Origin: Owenia fusiformis
Taxonomy: Eukaryota; Annelida; Polychaeta; Sabellida; Oweniidae
Assembly (NCBI GenBank): GCA_903813345.2
Contig: CAIIXF020000012.1
Span: forward strand, 35,166,572-35,230,571
Direction of reading: 5' to 3'
DNA: 64,000 bases
This document shows, piece by piece, positions 47,171 through 60,600 of the stretch (the stretch's first letter is position 1; every line of letters starts with the position of its first letter). The notes under the pieces were generated by a model that did no database searches, was not told where the DNA came from, and saw only the letters and a list, made by a program, of their open reading frames with translations. A program made the position numbers and the translations under genes.

Positions 47171-50100
47171 GCAAAATTTACCCTCTACATCTCATGTAAT
47201 CCCATTCTTATTCAAGCTTCAATAAGGTATTCCGAGTCATGTTGCGCCGACCGAGTCAACAACTACATTCCCTCGTTACTTCCACTGTTATATAGTTCCA
47301 AATGGCATGCCAGTAATTAAACAGTCTGGCGATATTAAATGCCACAGTTCAATAATAGTAAAGAAAAGGGAATAAATTAACACGATCAAAATACATATCC
47401 TCGATCTGTACATGACCTCAAAGCCTCTTTTGAAATATGTGATTAATGATGACAAGTCCGGTCCATGTCTTTTATATTCATCCGCGGGCTTGCCACAAAT
47501 CTCAACGAATTCCTCCTACTATCAAAGCCTTGTCATTTTTAGAAGAAGACGTATCTGTGAATCAAAATCCCGGGGATAATTGCAAAGTCCCTCTGGAGTT
47601 TCAAGCTAGCATAAAAAGCTTTCTTTATCATGGGAGGATCATTGGGGAAAAGCCGATAATCCACCATTATGAATTGGTTTTAGTGATATTTTGACTTGTC
47701 ATGAAGACAATCTTTAGTCATGACACACATGATCACATTTAAAATTCCAAATTCACATTTTAAATGTGTCCAACTAGAAATTTTGTAAGTATTTAAACGT
47801 GTCGCCATTTTTACATTGTCACTTGCTAGTATTGTAACAAAAGCCTTCAAAATACTGCAAATAAACCGGCGAATTTTCTAAGTTGTTTTTATAAATAAAA
47901 CTGTTTTCTTGTTTGTACTCCAAAACGCATTCCGTAAAGAATCCTGAAAAAACACTACTAGCATGTTCAGCCGTTCCCGTAACTTTTCTTTTTTCTGTTT
48001 TTCCAAAGAAGGCAATTGAAAAGGAGGTGCTTTGTTGTTTGTTGTTTAAATCCACAGGTAGATTTTGGGCTGTCAATACCTTGAAAATTATGTTGGAGAG
48101 ATGTTCAATGAGAATGAAATCACCATTTGTTCTAAGTGATAAAATATCATTTTTTGGTAAGATATAGATAAGCGTATGTGGTCGCTAAGTGCGCATTTAT
48201 TCATGAGTGTTTTTCGCTAATTGTTCTTAAAATACAAGGCATATTATGTGAAGTTTTATGAGATGATTTGGAATGGCTTTTCATTCTCCTATGGCATTTG
48301 ATGGGTGGAAAGAGATGTGGGAGAACAGGTGATGATTTCGTTGCATTTAACCTACAACCTCAAACGTGTTAGATTCCCAGTCAGATAGCTTGATCAAAAG
48401 CAATGGTCAGATCAGAATCAGATCTGGTTAAATAAGTTGTTCTTCTTACATTCCTCTCCAAAAGAACGGCACCAAAGGTTTTACTTTGTCTTTGCATGAA
48501 AATTAATGTTTTCCTCAATTCTATTAGGTTTGAAATTCATGACCTGGATGATTCTTTATAACAGCTTTAACATGTAGTTCAATAGAGGTTTGGTGCTACT
48601 TTTGTTGGAGAGAAATAACGATGGACATAAACAATAACAACATTTCCATTACCTACAGGCTTGATCTATAGCTAGTCATGATTTTCATATGCCTGGGAGG
48701 TATGCAATCCAATTCGCCCAAATAAACTATTAATGTTAAAGATGTTAAGATGCATCATAAATGATAAATTTGAAATTCATCCAAAATGGATATGGTTAAT
48801 GTTGTTTTTGTGAGCAAGAACCAAGACGGCTGAGAAAGAAGGACAGACAATCCTTTATTTGAATGAATGCTTAATTCAAAACGACAGCGATTGGTGTCTC
48901 ATGTATGTACTGTTATGTGAGTTTAATCTTTATTGCCCTCTAAAGGATGAAACAAAGCTACTGCTTTTAAAAGTGGTGACAGAGGGCTACAATTTAGAAT
49001 TGAAGGAGTTCATCAAATTTTAGACGTTTAATATCCAAGATTCACATCCTCTGTTTTAATCAGGATTCAATGATAGATGAAGCATATTATATCCTCCCTA
49101 ATTATAGCCATTTTAGATCTGTGACGCAATGCAGTCTATCGATTTTGATTTTTTCTTCAACCGATTCTTTTGTGGTGAGGTAGGGGACGTTTCTTGTTTG
49201 TCAGATAATAGGTATGGTTTCCTATATCCCCGGTTGTGTTCTTAGATTTTATCATTTCCAATAGTGTTTTAACATTACCGATTGTGTTGTTCCATTTTAA
49301 ATAACACGTGTGCTTTCATAGTACTATGAAGGACATCTACATTAGATTATCCTGGAAATATGTTGTTCTTTGGAAATATACGGACAATTCCAAGTCAATG
49401 CACTCGTTCATCATTTAAGGTCATATGCGTTCGGTTCTTGCCAAGAACGAGATGTTTGCTTCAGAGGGTCAATTTAGTCCATAAAAGAGTCAACCGATTA
49501 CCATATTTACGAAATGGGGGCAGGTGGAAAATGATGGTTTCATCAGGCCTGGAAAATGACCCCAACTACTTAAACTATTAAATGGGACATCTGCATGCAG
49601 AGAGGGTCAAAAGTCAGACCACTCTGCATCAACAAATCAGAAAGCATTTTGACAACAAACACCTACACCGAATATTTAGACGAATGAGAATGGAGAACTG
49701 GCCGATAATGAACGAGTCAGAGGACATTTGATGAAGATATGTTGAAGCAAAATAATGAAAGATAACTTGGATTAAACAGGAGATGGAGAATAGAATGACT
49801 GTGGAAAATTACATGTACGTACGTTACGACAACACATTATGGATATATATGATGAACAATTAAAAGTAAGGAAAGTTGTCTTGAAGAATGGCTGCATTTA
49901 ATGATATGAAAGCAGACAAAAAAAGAGAGAGTTGCCATTTTAGGGAAAGCATAGTTTATGACGATATTTGCTCCTTTAAAAGACAGCTTCAACTGCGATC
50001 ATCTAAACTCTTTGATTGGAGATGATCTTTTGACCTCCAATCAGAATACTAAGAATACGGTCAATAAAAACCAAGCAATCCAATCAAAATATCATTCACT

Positions 50101-50367
50101 GAATCGTATGCTTTCAAAGTACATGTCGTTACTCCATAGTGGAAGACTAGTTATTAAAATATTTAGATTTCATCACTCTAAAAACATTCTGAGTCTTGTG
50201 AATCAGATATTCGGGACACTCAGGGTCATAAGGAATGATGATGTTTTTCATTTTTGGGAATTATTCTGCTCAAACCTTATGAAATATAACCATATAAGTG
50301 TATGAGTTTGTCAAATGATCAAAGACCATTGTGTGGAAATTCCATAATATGAATTGAAATCCATCTA
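47171..50367. other. Gene-free stretch
   Basis: No gene is recognised. An open frame at 49958-50305 (115 codons, plus) has no family motif. Overlapping plus/minus frames at 47819-48167 are also unrecognised. Confidence 0.5.
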
Positions 50368-50954
50368 TTACCCCCCTATCACACCAAACTAGTTCTTACC
50401 CATTCTTGCCAGTCCTACGAAAACGTCGTAAAACGGGCTCAATCTGGCTGTGGTCGGGAAATATGTCTAAAATAATTAGCTACTTCGTTCATAAACAGTC
50501 TTCAATACGTCCATCTCATTCGCAGTTCGTTTAGGTCGCATCATATCGATGTGCAACGTCGTATAACGCGTCCCTTAGTCTAGAAGGTCATCATGACCTG
50601 ATTACAGAACGGTATGGTCGCCATCGAATTTTGAATCGATTCAAAATTCTTAATCACATTCCCCGTCCGGGAAAGTCCATGAAGTTCGAAAACAGACCGT
50701 AGACGTTGCAGCTACTACGTTCATTCAGTTCGCACACAGTTTAAACCGATTTGGCAACGGTTTGACGATCACCAGAACATTTTGAGCATGCTCTAAGTTC
50801 TGGAGGACCTACTCATTCTAGTAGTTTCATGAAGTTTGTAAACATATCCCAAACTGTTCTTAGTGGGCTCTTAGTACGTCAAATCCGTTCGTGCACAGTT
50901 TAAGCCTGTTTTCGAGAACTTAGTGAGAACTAGTTTGTTGTGCTAGAAGGGTTA
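50368..50954. mobile_element. Harbinger-like MITE with TTA target duplication
   Basis: The 581-bp element (50371-50951) is flanked by TTA at 50368-50370 and 50952-50954. Its ends are imperfect inverted repeats of about 30 bp: CCCCCTATCACACC-AAACTAGTTCT on the left, and AGAACTAGTTTGTTGTGCTA then GAAGGG on the right. It is visibly richer in G+C and CpG than its flanks. Internal words such as GTTCG-GCACAGTTTAA recur (about 50735 and 50889). A TTA duplication fits PIF/Harbinger. There is no transposase. Confidence 0.75.
50585..50599. promoter_or_regulatory. Consensus estrogen-response-element palindrome
   Basis: AGGTCATCATGACCT is a perfect inverted AGGTCA pair with a 3-bp spacer, the known consensus for estrogen receptor and related steroid receptors. 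It lies inside the MITE at 50371-50951. Presence is seen; binding is inference. Confidence 0.4.
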
Positions 50955-53929
50955 AACTCAAACCCCGGAATAGAACTTAGTTCAGTGTACTATTCCCCGG
51001 TAATTGAATAAGGGAAAAGGCAGCTTAAAGATGACGTGACATTAATTTCTTTAGACTATAAAATACTTCAATTAGCAATAATTGTACATATTTTATTGTG
51101 TAATTGTTTACCATTATATGCTAATGCAATCCACATATAGCACATACATCTTCGGTTCTTTATTCCCCTATACTCTCGTATGCTGCTATACCACAAATCG
51201 TTCATGGCATTGTTATTATATAAAAGTGCATAATGTCACTATGAACTATAATAACGAATGACTTATAGTAGATATATAATATGGTGTTTAAACTGCTTCT
51301 TTATTCGGTACATTAAATATTCCATAAATACCAAATAAAATAAACAATTTACCAAACCTTTACCAAATCTATCGAATGTTTTTTATTTTATCGAATGTAA
51401 TAATCTATACAATTTATATTCGCTAAATAGTTTCACTTGTTCTTTGTGTTGGCATTCACATTTTATATTCATACACAGTGTACATGTATTTTAGTGATGC
51501 AACGAATCTATTTGTTTTCCTTAACGCATGTATAATTCAACTATTAATTATTTGTACATTCGGTATTCAAATTATTTATATTCGGTAAATACCGAATGCC
51601 ACATTCGATAAATTTCGTTATTTTTCGATACTTTACGAGACTTTCAGTCACGTGATATATTTGAACGATGTAGAATAGCTGCGCGGCCATTCTGCAAATC
51701 TCGAGGTCACGTGACAAAATATCGAACAACAACGAAAGTTATCGAATATTACTTTATTGCATTCGGTAAATTGCAAATTAGCTTTCGGTAAAATGCATTA
51801 ACTATGTCATAGAAAAATAAACCATTCGGTAAATATAGGCAAACTTATTTTGGTAGGGTTCAAATAGAAATTCAATATTGTGCATATAATGTGTTACTCT
51901 TAAGGAATACCTTAACAATTTACGCAAAAAACATATCATTTAGCGAATGAAATATGTAATTTAATGCACATAGTATTAAGTGATTGGCTATTTTGAAAAT
52001 TTAATTTGCTGTAACAAACATATAAACGTTTTTACCGAATGGAAAATGATTTAGCGAATATTAATATTTCATATATCAAATATATTTGAATTTAATGAAT
52101 AAAGAAGCAAAAATAATGCCATAATATAAGTGCATAAAGCAATGTTGTTCGAAGCTGGGGGAATTGGTGCACATATGCTGCAATATATGACAAAGTCTTT
52201 GCGAGGGACTGAATATGCTGCAATATATACTGCAATCCTCATCCAACTCTACAGTAATCTTGATGGCGTTTATCCCTGTGCACATGCACTTCAAAAGCCA
52301 ATTGGCCGTAAAAGAAGAACTTTGAAGAGGAAATGGTAATCCCCCTTCCATTTTCCTGGTCCACCTCGACTAAATTAGAAATGGAACGGTTAAAGCTTGG
52401 TTATAACCATGTTACATCCAACTAAACCACTGAAAGGCCAACAACCCACGTATACACTTTCGGTTTGCGAATATACTAATTATCCAATAACCGGCGTTTG
52501 TTAAGAAAGACAGTTCTAAAAGAGCAAGTTCACAAATACGATTGATTTTTTTGTCATTTATGAAAATGGCCCATAGATTGGTATAGAGTAGAAAGTTTAT
52601 TAGATATCTGCTTCGACTGGTGATAACTTTGATCTGACAAGGTAATTGGTATGGTCGGGATAAAGGATGTTCACAGTGGTATTTGAGGACGTTTTTTTTG
52701 AAAAATGGGACTTCCGATTTGATACTTTAGAATCGCAGTATATCATTAGGCATTATCAGGGATGATATTATGTATAAAGTGAGACCAATAGTATGATTCT
52801 ATGGAAGGAGAGACATCTTCACCCTTTCAATTTGAAATAACACTTTAGTTTAGGCTTATCCAATCAGATTAGGCCGATTATAACCCAGCCACCCAATCAG
52901 ACATTTACACTTTCCTCCAAAAGTTTGGCAATTGGAAGTTTTTTTTTATTGAAACCCTCATCGTTGCTTTATTCTTGACTTTGTTCCTTTAGTTACAATG
53001 GCTCGGAAATTTATGCCAAAGATGATTTTTTTCAAAATAACCGAATATAACCAGGCTTTGATAAGTGATCCAAAGGGAAACTTCCGGTCGCCAAACTTAT
53101 GAAGGGGAGTGTATGTTTGACAATTACTTGTGAAGTCATCAGAAGTGTATCTATTTGTTTTCTCAGAGGCAAGTTATTTCTACATGCCTCTCGGGAGACT
53201 CAGGGGAAATTGAGCCACGAGGAATGAAATAGTTCTATTATAGAATTCACCAAGAAGTGTTTTAAAATATCCACATACGAAGGTAGCATTGATCCAATGT
53301 CTCAAGTGTACCTATGTATCGGTTGTTCGCGTTTTTGTTGATTTTATAATCAATTACAGTTTTTTGCTTAGAGTAACTCCCATTTTCTTTTGTTTCCATG
53401 TTTCAATGTCTGAATGATATTAATTAGTAAAACGGGAATCAATTTGAAAGAGAAAAGATCTTAGATCCAGGCAAGTTTAAGACATATTGCCCAATAAGCA
53501 TTTATGACGCTCCGCCATTTTGGGTCACGTTTTTAAGGTTAAATGAAGATGATTGTATCGCACCGAAGATGACCGATTATACTTTTAGGAATTCGATTGA
53601 TTCCTTAAAGTATCTTCGGCTATCTTCGTGATATTAACATCTTCGCTTGCGGTGCATCGGTACTCTTATGTGAAACAAACTGATTGCTGTTTTCAGAGAC
53701 AATGTCGGATTCATTGATATATTGGATTGGTCCCTAAAACACCCAAGTCAAGTTATCTTCTTTCTTTTTTCATAATCTAATTATAACACCATTCAAAGAT
53801 GACATATAGAGTGTCAAGAGCATGTTTAATATTCTCTAAATTAAACCCTGACTGAATAACGACTATGAACCAATCCAAAATCTATTGAATTCCGTAGCTC
53901 TAGGAGCCATGAAATTAAAAGGGATTCGA
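50955..53929. other. Gene-free stretch with a TTCGGTAAA motif cluster
   Basis: No gene is recognised. Between about 51300 and 52060, TTCGGTAAA or its variants recur in both orientations (51581, 51764, 51784, 51825; TTTACCGAA at 52031; TTCGCTAAA/TTTAGCGAA near 51420, 51953 and 52051), including the palindrome TTCGGTAAATACCGAA at 51581-51596. A GTCACGTGAC site is at about 51706. An imperfect long hairpin spans about 53552-53642. Confidence 0.5.
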
Positions 53930-54612
53930 AAATTACGTAAAACTCGATAACTCTGTATATTTTATTCCACGTGACAATATCCACAGTTAATTGAACAAAA
54001 CCTAAACGCTCGATGCAACGTATTCCACGGGACAATATCCAAATTGAATTGAATTAAAGAATCGAGAACTACCACAAAAACATTCGAAAATTTCTAACTT
54101 CGATGATTTCCTTCAACGTGATCTTCTCAAAATTCAATTTTCAAGAACTCTCGATTCCATGAAAAACACCTGAAAATTACTTTAACTTCCACGTGACTCT
54201 ATCCAGATACCACTGATACAAATACAACACATTGCTCACATATTCATCACCTATATAATGACACAACATCTCCATGTTACAGTATATATTCATAGACCGG
54301 TGAAAATACAATAGTTCTCAACGAGGTGAACGTGGGACAACAACCTCCAAATTCAATTCAATTCCACCAATCTCGATGTCATAAAAATACATTGGGAAAT
54401 CAAATAAACATCGATGACTGTGATATTCCACGTGACCCTATAAAATTCAATTGAATTCCATAACTATCGATGTCATGGAAAATACATTGGAAAATTTCAT
54501 CGATGACACATGTGACTCTAAAAATTGAATTCCAAAAATCTCGATGTCAATTTCGGGAATTACATAAACCCGATAACTCGATGTTAAATTCATTCCACGT
54601 GACCCTGTAAGA
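53930..54612. repeat. Degenerate repeat array carrying CACGTG E-boxes
   Basis: About eight diverged units of roughly 60-140 bp share the order TTCCACGTGAC, then AATTCAATTGAATT, then ATCTCGATGTCATG, then a GAAAATTAC-like segment. CACGTG-type cores lie near 53969, 54190, 54428 and 54596, with mutated versions near 54029 (CACGGG), 54114, 54326 and 54509. The pattern is an old tandem array. It has no coding potential. Confidence 0.65.
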
Positions 54613-57600
54613 GCATGTACTTCGCAACTTTTACCCATTAGTGTTCGAAAGACACTGATAAATGACATTGCTTGGAATAGAAAATTTGTCATTGGCTTTG
54701 AATGATATTGGATGCTTGGAATGTAACTGAGAGAATATTGCAGCTTGGATTTTTAGGCTCGATGATGTTTTTACAAGTCATGTAGACTCACTTTTAATTT
54801 AGATATAATATTCGCATGAAATGCATTGGGAATCAGTTCCACGTTGTTTTTAAAATTCTAGTGTCATTTATTTTCAATTCCTCATCCTTTTTGGTACCTA
54901 ACTTCAAAAAATGATTGATTTTAATTCCAGACCTAAATGGACCTCATTTTCAAAAAGTCTTATTTTGTGAAAAAAATGATTGTTTGAAAACTTAACTCAA
55001 CAATTAAAAAGCTAAAATTGTGTTTTTTTTCGAGATCCGACCCCGTTTTTGTATAAATTGGGAGCCAACGGTCAAGTTATTCCAAAATAACATTTCCGGT
55101 TCCTTAATCCGATCACTGTCCCGAAGTAACCTAGAGACGCAATGACGTCACTATTTTGTTCTTCCGCACGCGATTGTCCACCAGCGTCCCTAAGTGGATT
55201 GTGTATTGTCTGCTTAATAATTGCATTGGTTCTTTTACTGGGAAGAGAACAGTTGAGAATTGATCCTATTATGTTAAAGTTGCATGACTTCAAAAAAATA
55301 ATTGAAAAGCATGGTTTATCGATTGACAGTCAAACGTATTTCTTAGGCCACTTCTAAATACAATTACGTTCTTGTTTTGATCGTATATAAAGAATCTTTC
55401 ATACGGAATAATTATTAAATCATTTGCCATTGTGGAATTATTGCTCCTAATGGGCGTAATAAGGTTAAGAATAATAAAATAGCGTAGCAGACAAATCGAA
55501 TCGTATGTGGCCCCTCTCACGACCCTTGCAATTTGAAATTCCGTTGTAATAATAGCTTAGAGGCAAATTCTTGAGATCTTATGAGGTGTAATCATAAGTG
55601 ACGTCATCAAATGGAGACTATGATTTTTGAACCAGTGACAAGATAAAGAAAATTTAAGTCAATTAATGAATGCCAAAATTAGAAATACAAAGCGCCAAAG
55701 GGCAACGTTCTCTGAGAAATCGTTGTACAAAGCCGTCGAATCTTGGGTAATCTAATTTGTAAAGATATTCCCAGTTCCAACTACATTATTATAGAGAATG
55801 TAATTGTCCATTTAGCCATTAAAGAATTCAGTATTCCCAGGATGTGTGCTCATACAGCCTAACATACCGTGAAATAACATTACGAACTGTATGGGGACGG
55901 TAAGGCCATCGGGGTTTCAATTTCGAACAACTGCCATGCTTCCATATGTACGCTGTCACATTATTTTAGGCATGACTGGCGTTTAGGATAAAACAAACAG
56001 TGAATAGTTTTGCGACTATGGCGGTTGGATTTGGTATTTACTCAAACGCATCGGGATAGAACCCGTTACGTTAAATTTACGAACGAGAGGTCGTTTAAAA
56101 CTAAATTCTCTTACACCACAGAACAATGTAAATTTCATTGCCATGGACTTTTTCATTTGGGTTATTTTATAGTTGTTTTGAGGTATCAGGTTGATCCGAA
56201 AAAGTTCTGAAAAAAGTATTGGGTAATTATAGCACTTATATTTTCGTCCAATCAATAGACTTCCGAATTCCATTTCGTGGCATTTATTAGCATATCCTCT
56301 CAAAATGAATTGAAGTAAAATGTCACAAAACTTGATTTAAAATATTTTTCAGCTCAGACCTTATTGATCGACTTTGTAAATGGAAGTAGAATTATACATC
56401 TTAGGAAATAATGAACTCCAGTGAAAACCAGCACATTAGTAATGGTAAGCATCGATTCCATTGATTTAACAAAACACACGTTCGGAAAAAGGCAGCATTT
56501 GAATAAAGGCAACCGGAAAGTACAATGTTTAACTTAATCTGTTAATATAAAAACTGTTCAAAATAATTAAAGGTCGGGATGGGAATTGACACATAATCAT
56601 TAAAATCTAATCTCAGTATCAAATATACTTAAAATACAAATATGACTATGGTATGATTGTAATTTGGAATATAACGATTTGTTTCACTTTTCTCACTTCA
56701 TTGATTCATAAACAGTGATCCACTATTTTTTCTAAATAAGTTATTACTCATAAGGGATCAATAATAGTCATGTATGAAAGGGACCAAAAATACCCCTAGG
56801 TTTATACATACTGTTAAACCAATGTACATGTATATTCAGTCCTATGTAATTACCGTTTGATTGGTAAAGGTGGTTTTTATGACGGACAAAAAATCGACAT
56901 TGGGGGTCAATAGTGGACATATGCTAAGAGAGGGACAAAATCCCATATACCTTTTACGCTTGGCAGCAAAACATTCGACATTCAAAGGTTATTTTTCTTT
57001 CTTCAAGATGGATATGCCAAGAATGTCAGTTAGGCAAATACCGACGCTATACCAGGAGAAGGGCAATTACAAATGGAGTTTGATCAATCAATACAATTGT
57101 TCGTCATTGTTTGAACGTATTGAAGGCGTGCCATAACATTACACCAAACGCCTGTTTCAGTCACACAGTCAAAACATTTTGCTTTCGAATGATTTTTTTC
57201 AAGATTAGAAAATACCGAAGGAGCTTAGGATGTGCTGTACTGTTTAAAGTCACAAAAGTGGCCGATTTTTGAATTGACCCCTGACCCTGTTTGATCAGTT
57301 TTAGAAAATGGGGCGCTTTTCCCTTACATTCTTGAAACCTTTTTAGACTTTTTAATATATGACTGGTTTTGACTGTAAGGCCACAGTCTAGAGAATCAAG
57401 ATTTGCTTGGGACCTCGGCAATGCTGAGTTTAATCACATGATCACTTTTCGACCAATGGAGAGCTTTTGATTAGGGTCATGTGTCTAATTAACATAACCC
57501 CTTACGTCCTAATTTGGTATTTTTATTAGGTTACATACGAAGATCACCCTGCTGTTCATGATCAAACAATATCAAGGCAAACTGATGATAAACAGTCACC

Positions 57601-60600
57601 CATAGAAAGAAAAATGTGGGTGTTTTTGTAATCGGGTATTTAATGGATACGTCTAATTAATATTGATGATTAATTAATGAGCGCCTATTTGTCAAAGACT
57701 ATTTTTAAAAAGTGAGCTGGTAATTCTATATCGTTGAATGAGAAACTATACCAACTAAGTAATTATAAAACACACAGCCTATTAGGCGGATGGAATAGTT
57801 CAGATATGAAGGACTTACCAATCAATGCCATTAATTTCCAAATGAGTGACGACTATTTGACTTGCAAACACTGGACTAAAATAGCCTTGTGTCGAGGATC
57901 TGACGCGAACCTTGAAACAAAGCGGATCGATTCCAGAAGATGAAGAAATGTTGGTTCAAGAATCCATTGTTAATTATGGTAGAATCAGAGAGAATGGGAA
58001 TCTTTGTCAATTACTCAATAGTTATGGAAACATTTAAAATGAGTTAGAAGCCGTATTATTGTTAGTAAGAGATATCTAAGCTAATTGAGTAAGATGATTG
58101 AAAAAGTATGCGAATCATTAACCTGAGACCGGCCCACCCCCGCCCTGTGTGGTCTTATTGTGAAGACTTTTTTGCAAGAAACGATCTCTTTTACTTGCTT
58201 GAGTTCGGATGGAAGATGCATTTTGGTTCAAGACTAACTTGACAGTGATAAGGTAGCAAAACATGCAATGCAAGCCCAATGGTAGCTTTTATAATAATAA
58301 TTAACGTTTGCTCGATTTGATTTATTTTTGACATTTTTGGAAATGTCGGGAAATACAACCAGTCGATTGGAATGTCTCAATGCCCGAATTGCATCGCATA
58401 TTGACAGTGGTCACTCGAACGATATCTTAATGAAACATTCTTTATGTTACGCGTAAATATGAAAAGACACACAGTGACAAATATCGCACTTTGAAAACCA
58501 AAATGGCCGCCATGCTATGCCAAAAACTAATCAGATCTTGACAGTCTGGGCTGCTTTTGAATCTTTTAAAATTTCACTTGAATGGACTCTTTCCAGTAAT
58601 TTTGATGACAAGATTTCTATTAAGTTTGCCCTTTTCAAAGCGCACTTAAAATAAAAGACACGTGGCAACTTTAGCCTGAACCCCAATATGCGAATCGATG
58701 TCACATGCGCATGCGCATGTCCATTATTGACAACAACGCTGTGTATTCAGTGCTGTTGATCGAAAGCAATACATATCATATATCATATACAATGTTTGCC
58801 AATAAACAAAGCATGTTAAGTGCTGCATTAGTAGAAAAGTTAATGAGTATGAATGCAATAATCGATGGTTGGGAGTTTTCCCTAAATTTAATGTCTTTGA
58901 TGTTGGAAAACTCGGAGAAAACTTAATCCAAAGATATCTCGGGGTACTGTACAATGATTGTCACACAATGTGTTCCAATAAGTTAACCAAATATTGTAGG
59001 AGTCACTAGGGGAACATGGTTGGATGCAATTGAAACATATTCTGATACAGTCCATTTTATGCTAATATGAAAACATGGTATTTTGCTCAATTTTTCATCA
59101 ATGCCTAAACAGCAGAAAACCTCCGGAATAGTTTGCCAGCAATGGGTTCTTCCAATATTTTTCAAAGTTTATATCATTGGTGCTTCTCTTGTGTTTTTTT
59201 ATCTTTCCGGGTAATGAAAAACATTTGAGCCATTGTCAATGTTTATGTAGTTTATGCCTCTGATAATAGTAATTATATGAATCCCCATGTTATAGAGTGA
59301 AATGTGATGTTAATTAGCATATCATTGTTGCTTATACGTAATATTCAAAGTTCCATGCGCCTTTACGAGATCCGAGTGTCTCGTTCATTTTTTGATTAAT
59401 ATCATTATATTACCTTAGTCTTGTAATTAGGATGCCACAAAGAAGAATGACCACCTAAACCACCCACTCCATCATGGATTCTTTTTTATTTGTTATTTCC
59501 GTTTACATCGACTTGCACTTGGATCAATACGCGGGGTATGTTAAGTGAACGTTGTGTTTCAATTGGGATATAATGAACTTTTCCTTTGAAGCATCCTTAA
59601 ATAACTAAATCTTAATTCTCGGCAAAGTAATTTAAGACTCACCTTATTGGCTAAATTAATGATCAAGTAGAAGAGTCATTTGGAGCAAATCCCTGAATCC
59701 TGCGAACAATATGCTGAAAACTAAACCTGGAATTTATAGACGCTCTGAAGAGCTACTTCTGTCCCCAATTGAATTAGACTAAATTTCTGGGTATTGCTTA
59801 CAATCTTCACTCCTAAAGTCAGTTCATTTTCTATTAGACAAAATTGAATTTATTCCCGATAACATTTTCTAATCAGAAACCAGCTGCAATCGGGATTAGT
59901 TGTCTATCACTTGACTCAAGAGGTCGCCATTGTTTTATTGCACAGCGCCTTATAAATCTAGCCTCGGTTTCGATGTCGTCTGCTTTCTGATGGAAAATGC
60001 GCCAATGAGTATATAATATAAAATATATTATTAATTAGAGTACGCTCTAGTGAGTAATTTTGCCGGTGATTTATTGGTAAAATATATTATGACGTGTCCT
60101 ATGCTAGTTTATCCTGAGGTTCGACAATTCTATCAGTATGTACTTCATAGGAAGAGAATTGTTTAGTTAAATCGTGTCATATATGATTTGAAATTAGACA
60201 GAGTATTTTCATCGCAGCATATTGTCTTTATTTATACTGGTAATTGCCTTATCAGTAAATGACAATAAACTGTAGAGATCAATATATACGACGACAACAT
60301 CCACCTTGGAGACGGTAGTAAGCTGTTGCCCTTTGCACAAGAACAAGCAAGTCGTTGAGCCCATAATAATGTCATGAAATATTTGCAATATTTACCAGCC
60401 ATTGCGTACATTTACTTCCACTTACAAATAAAGTATCCGAACTTTTGAAAACAACCTGTAATCGTGACAAAATGCTAAACGGGTTTTATGAGGCTGTGTT
60501 ATGAAATAGTTAAGTAATCACATCGCCTCTCGTATATTTGTTATCCCGTTATCTCCCCTACGAGAAGTCTGTCAGTCAGATACCACCCCTAGTCTCTCCT

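Noticed and set aside
46838-47320. 160-codon open frame as a repeat protein
   Set aside because: It follows the DNA minisatellite; other frames and the opposite strand are equally open.
55142-55357. Small membrane protein
   Set aside because: One hydrophobic stretch in a 72-codon frame is not enough; no conserved features.
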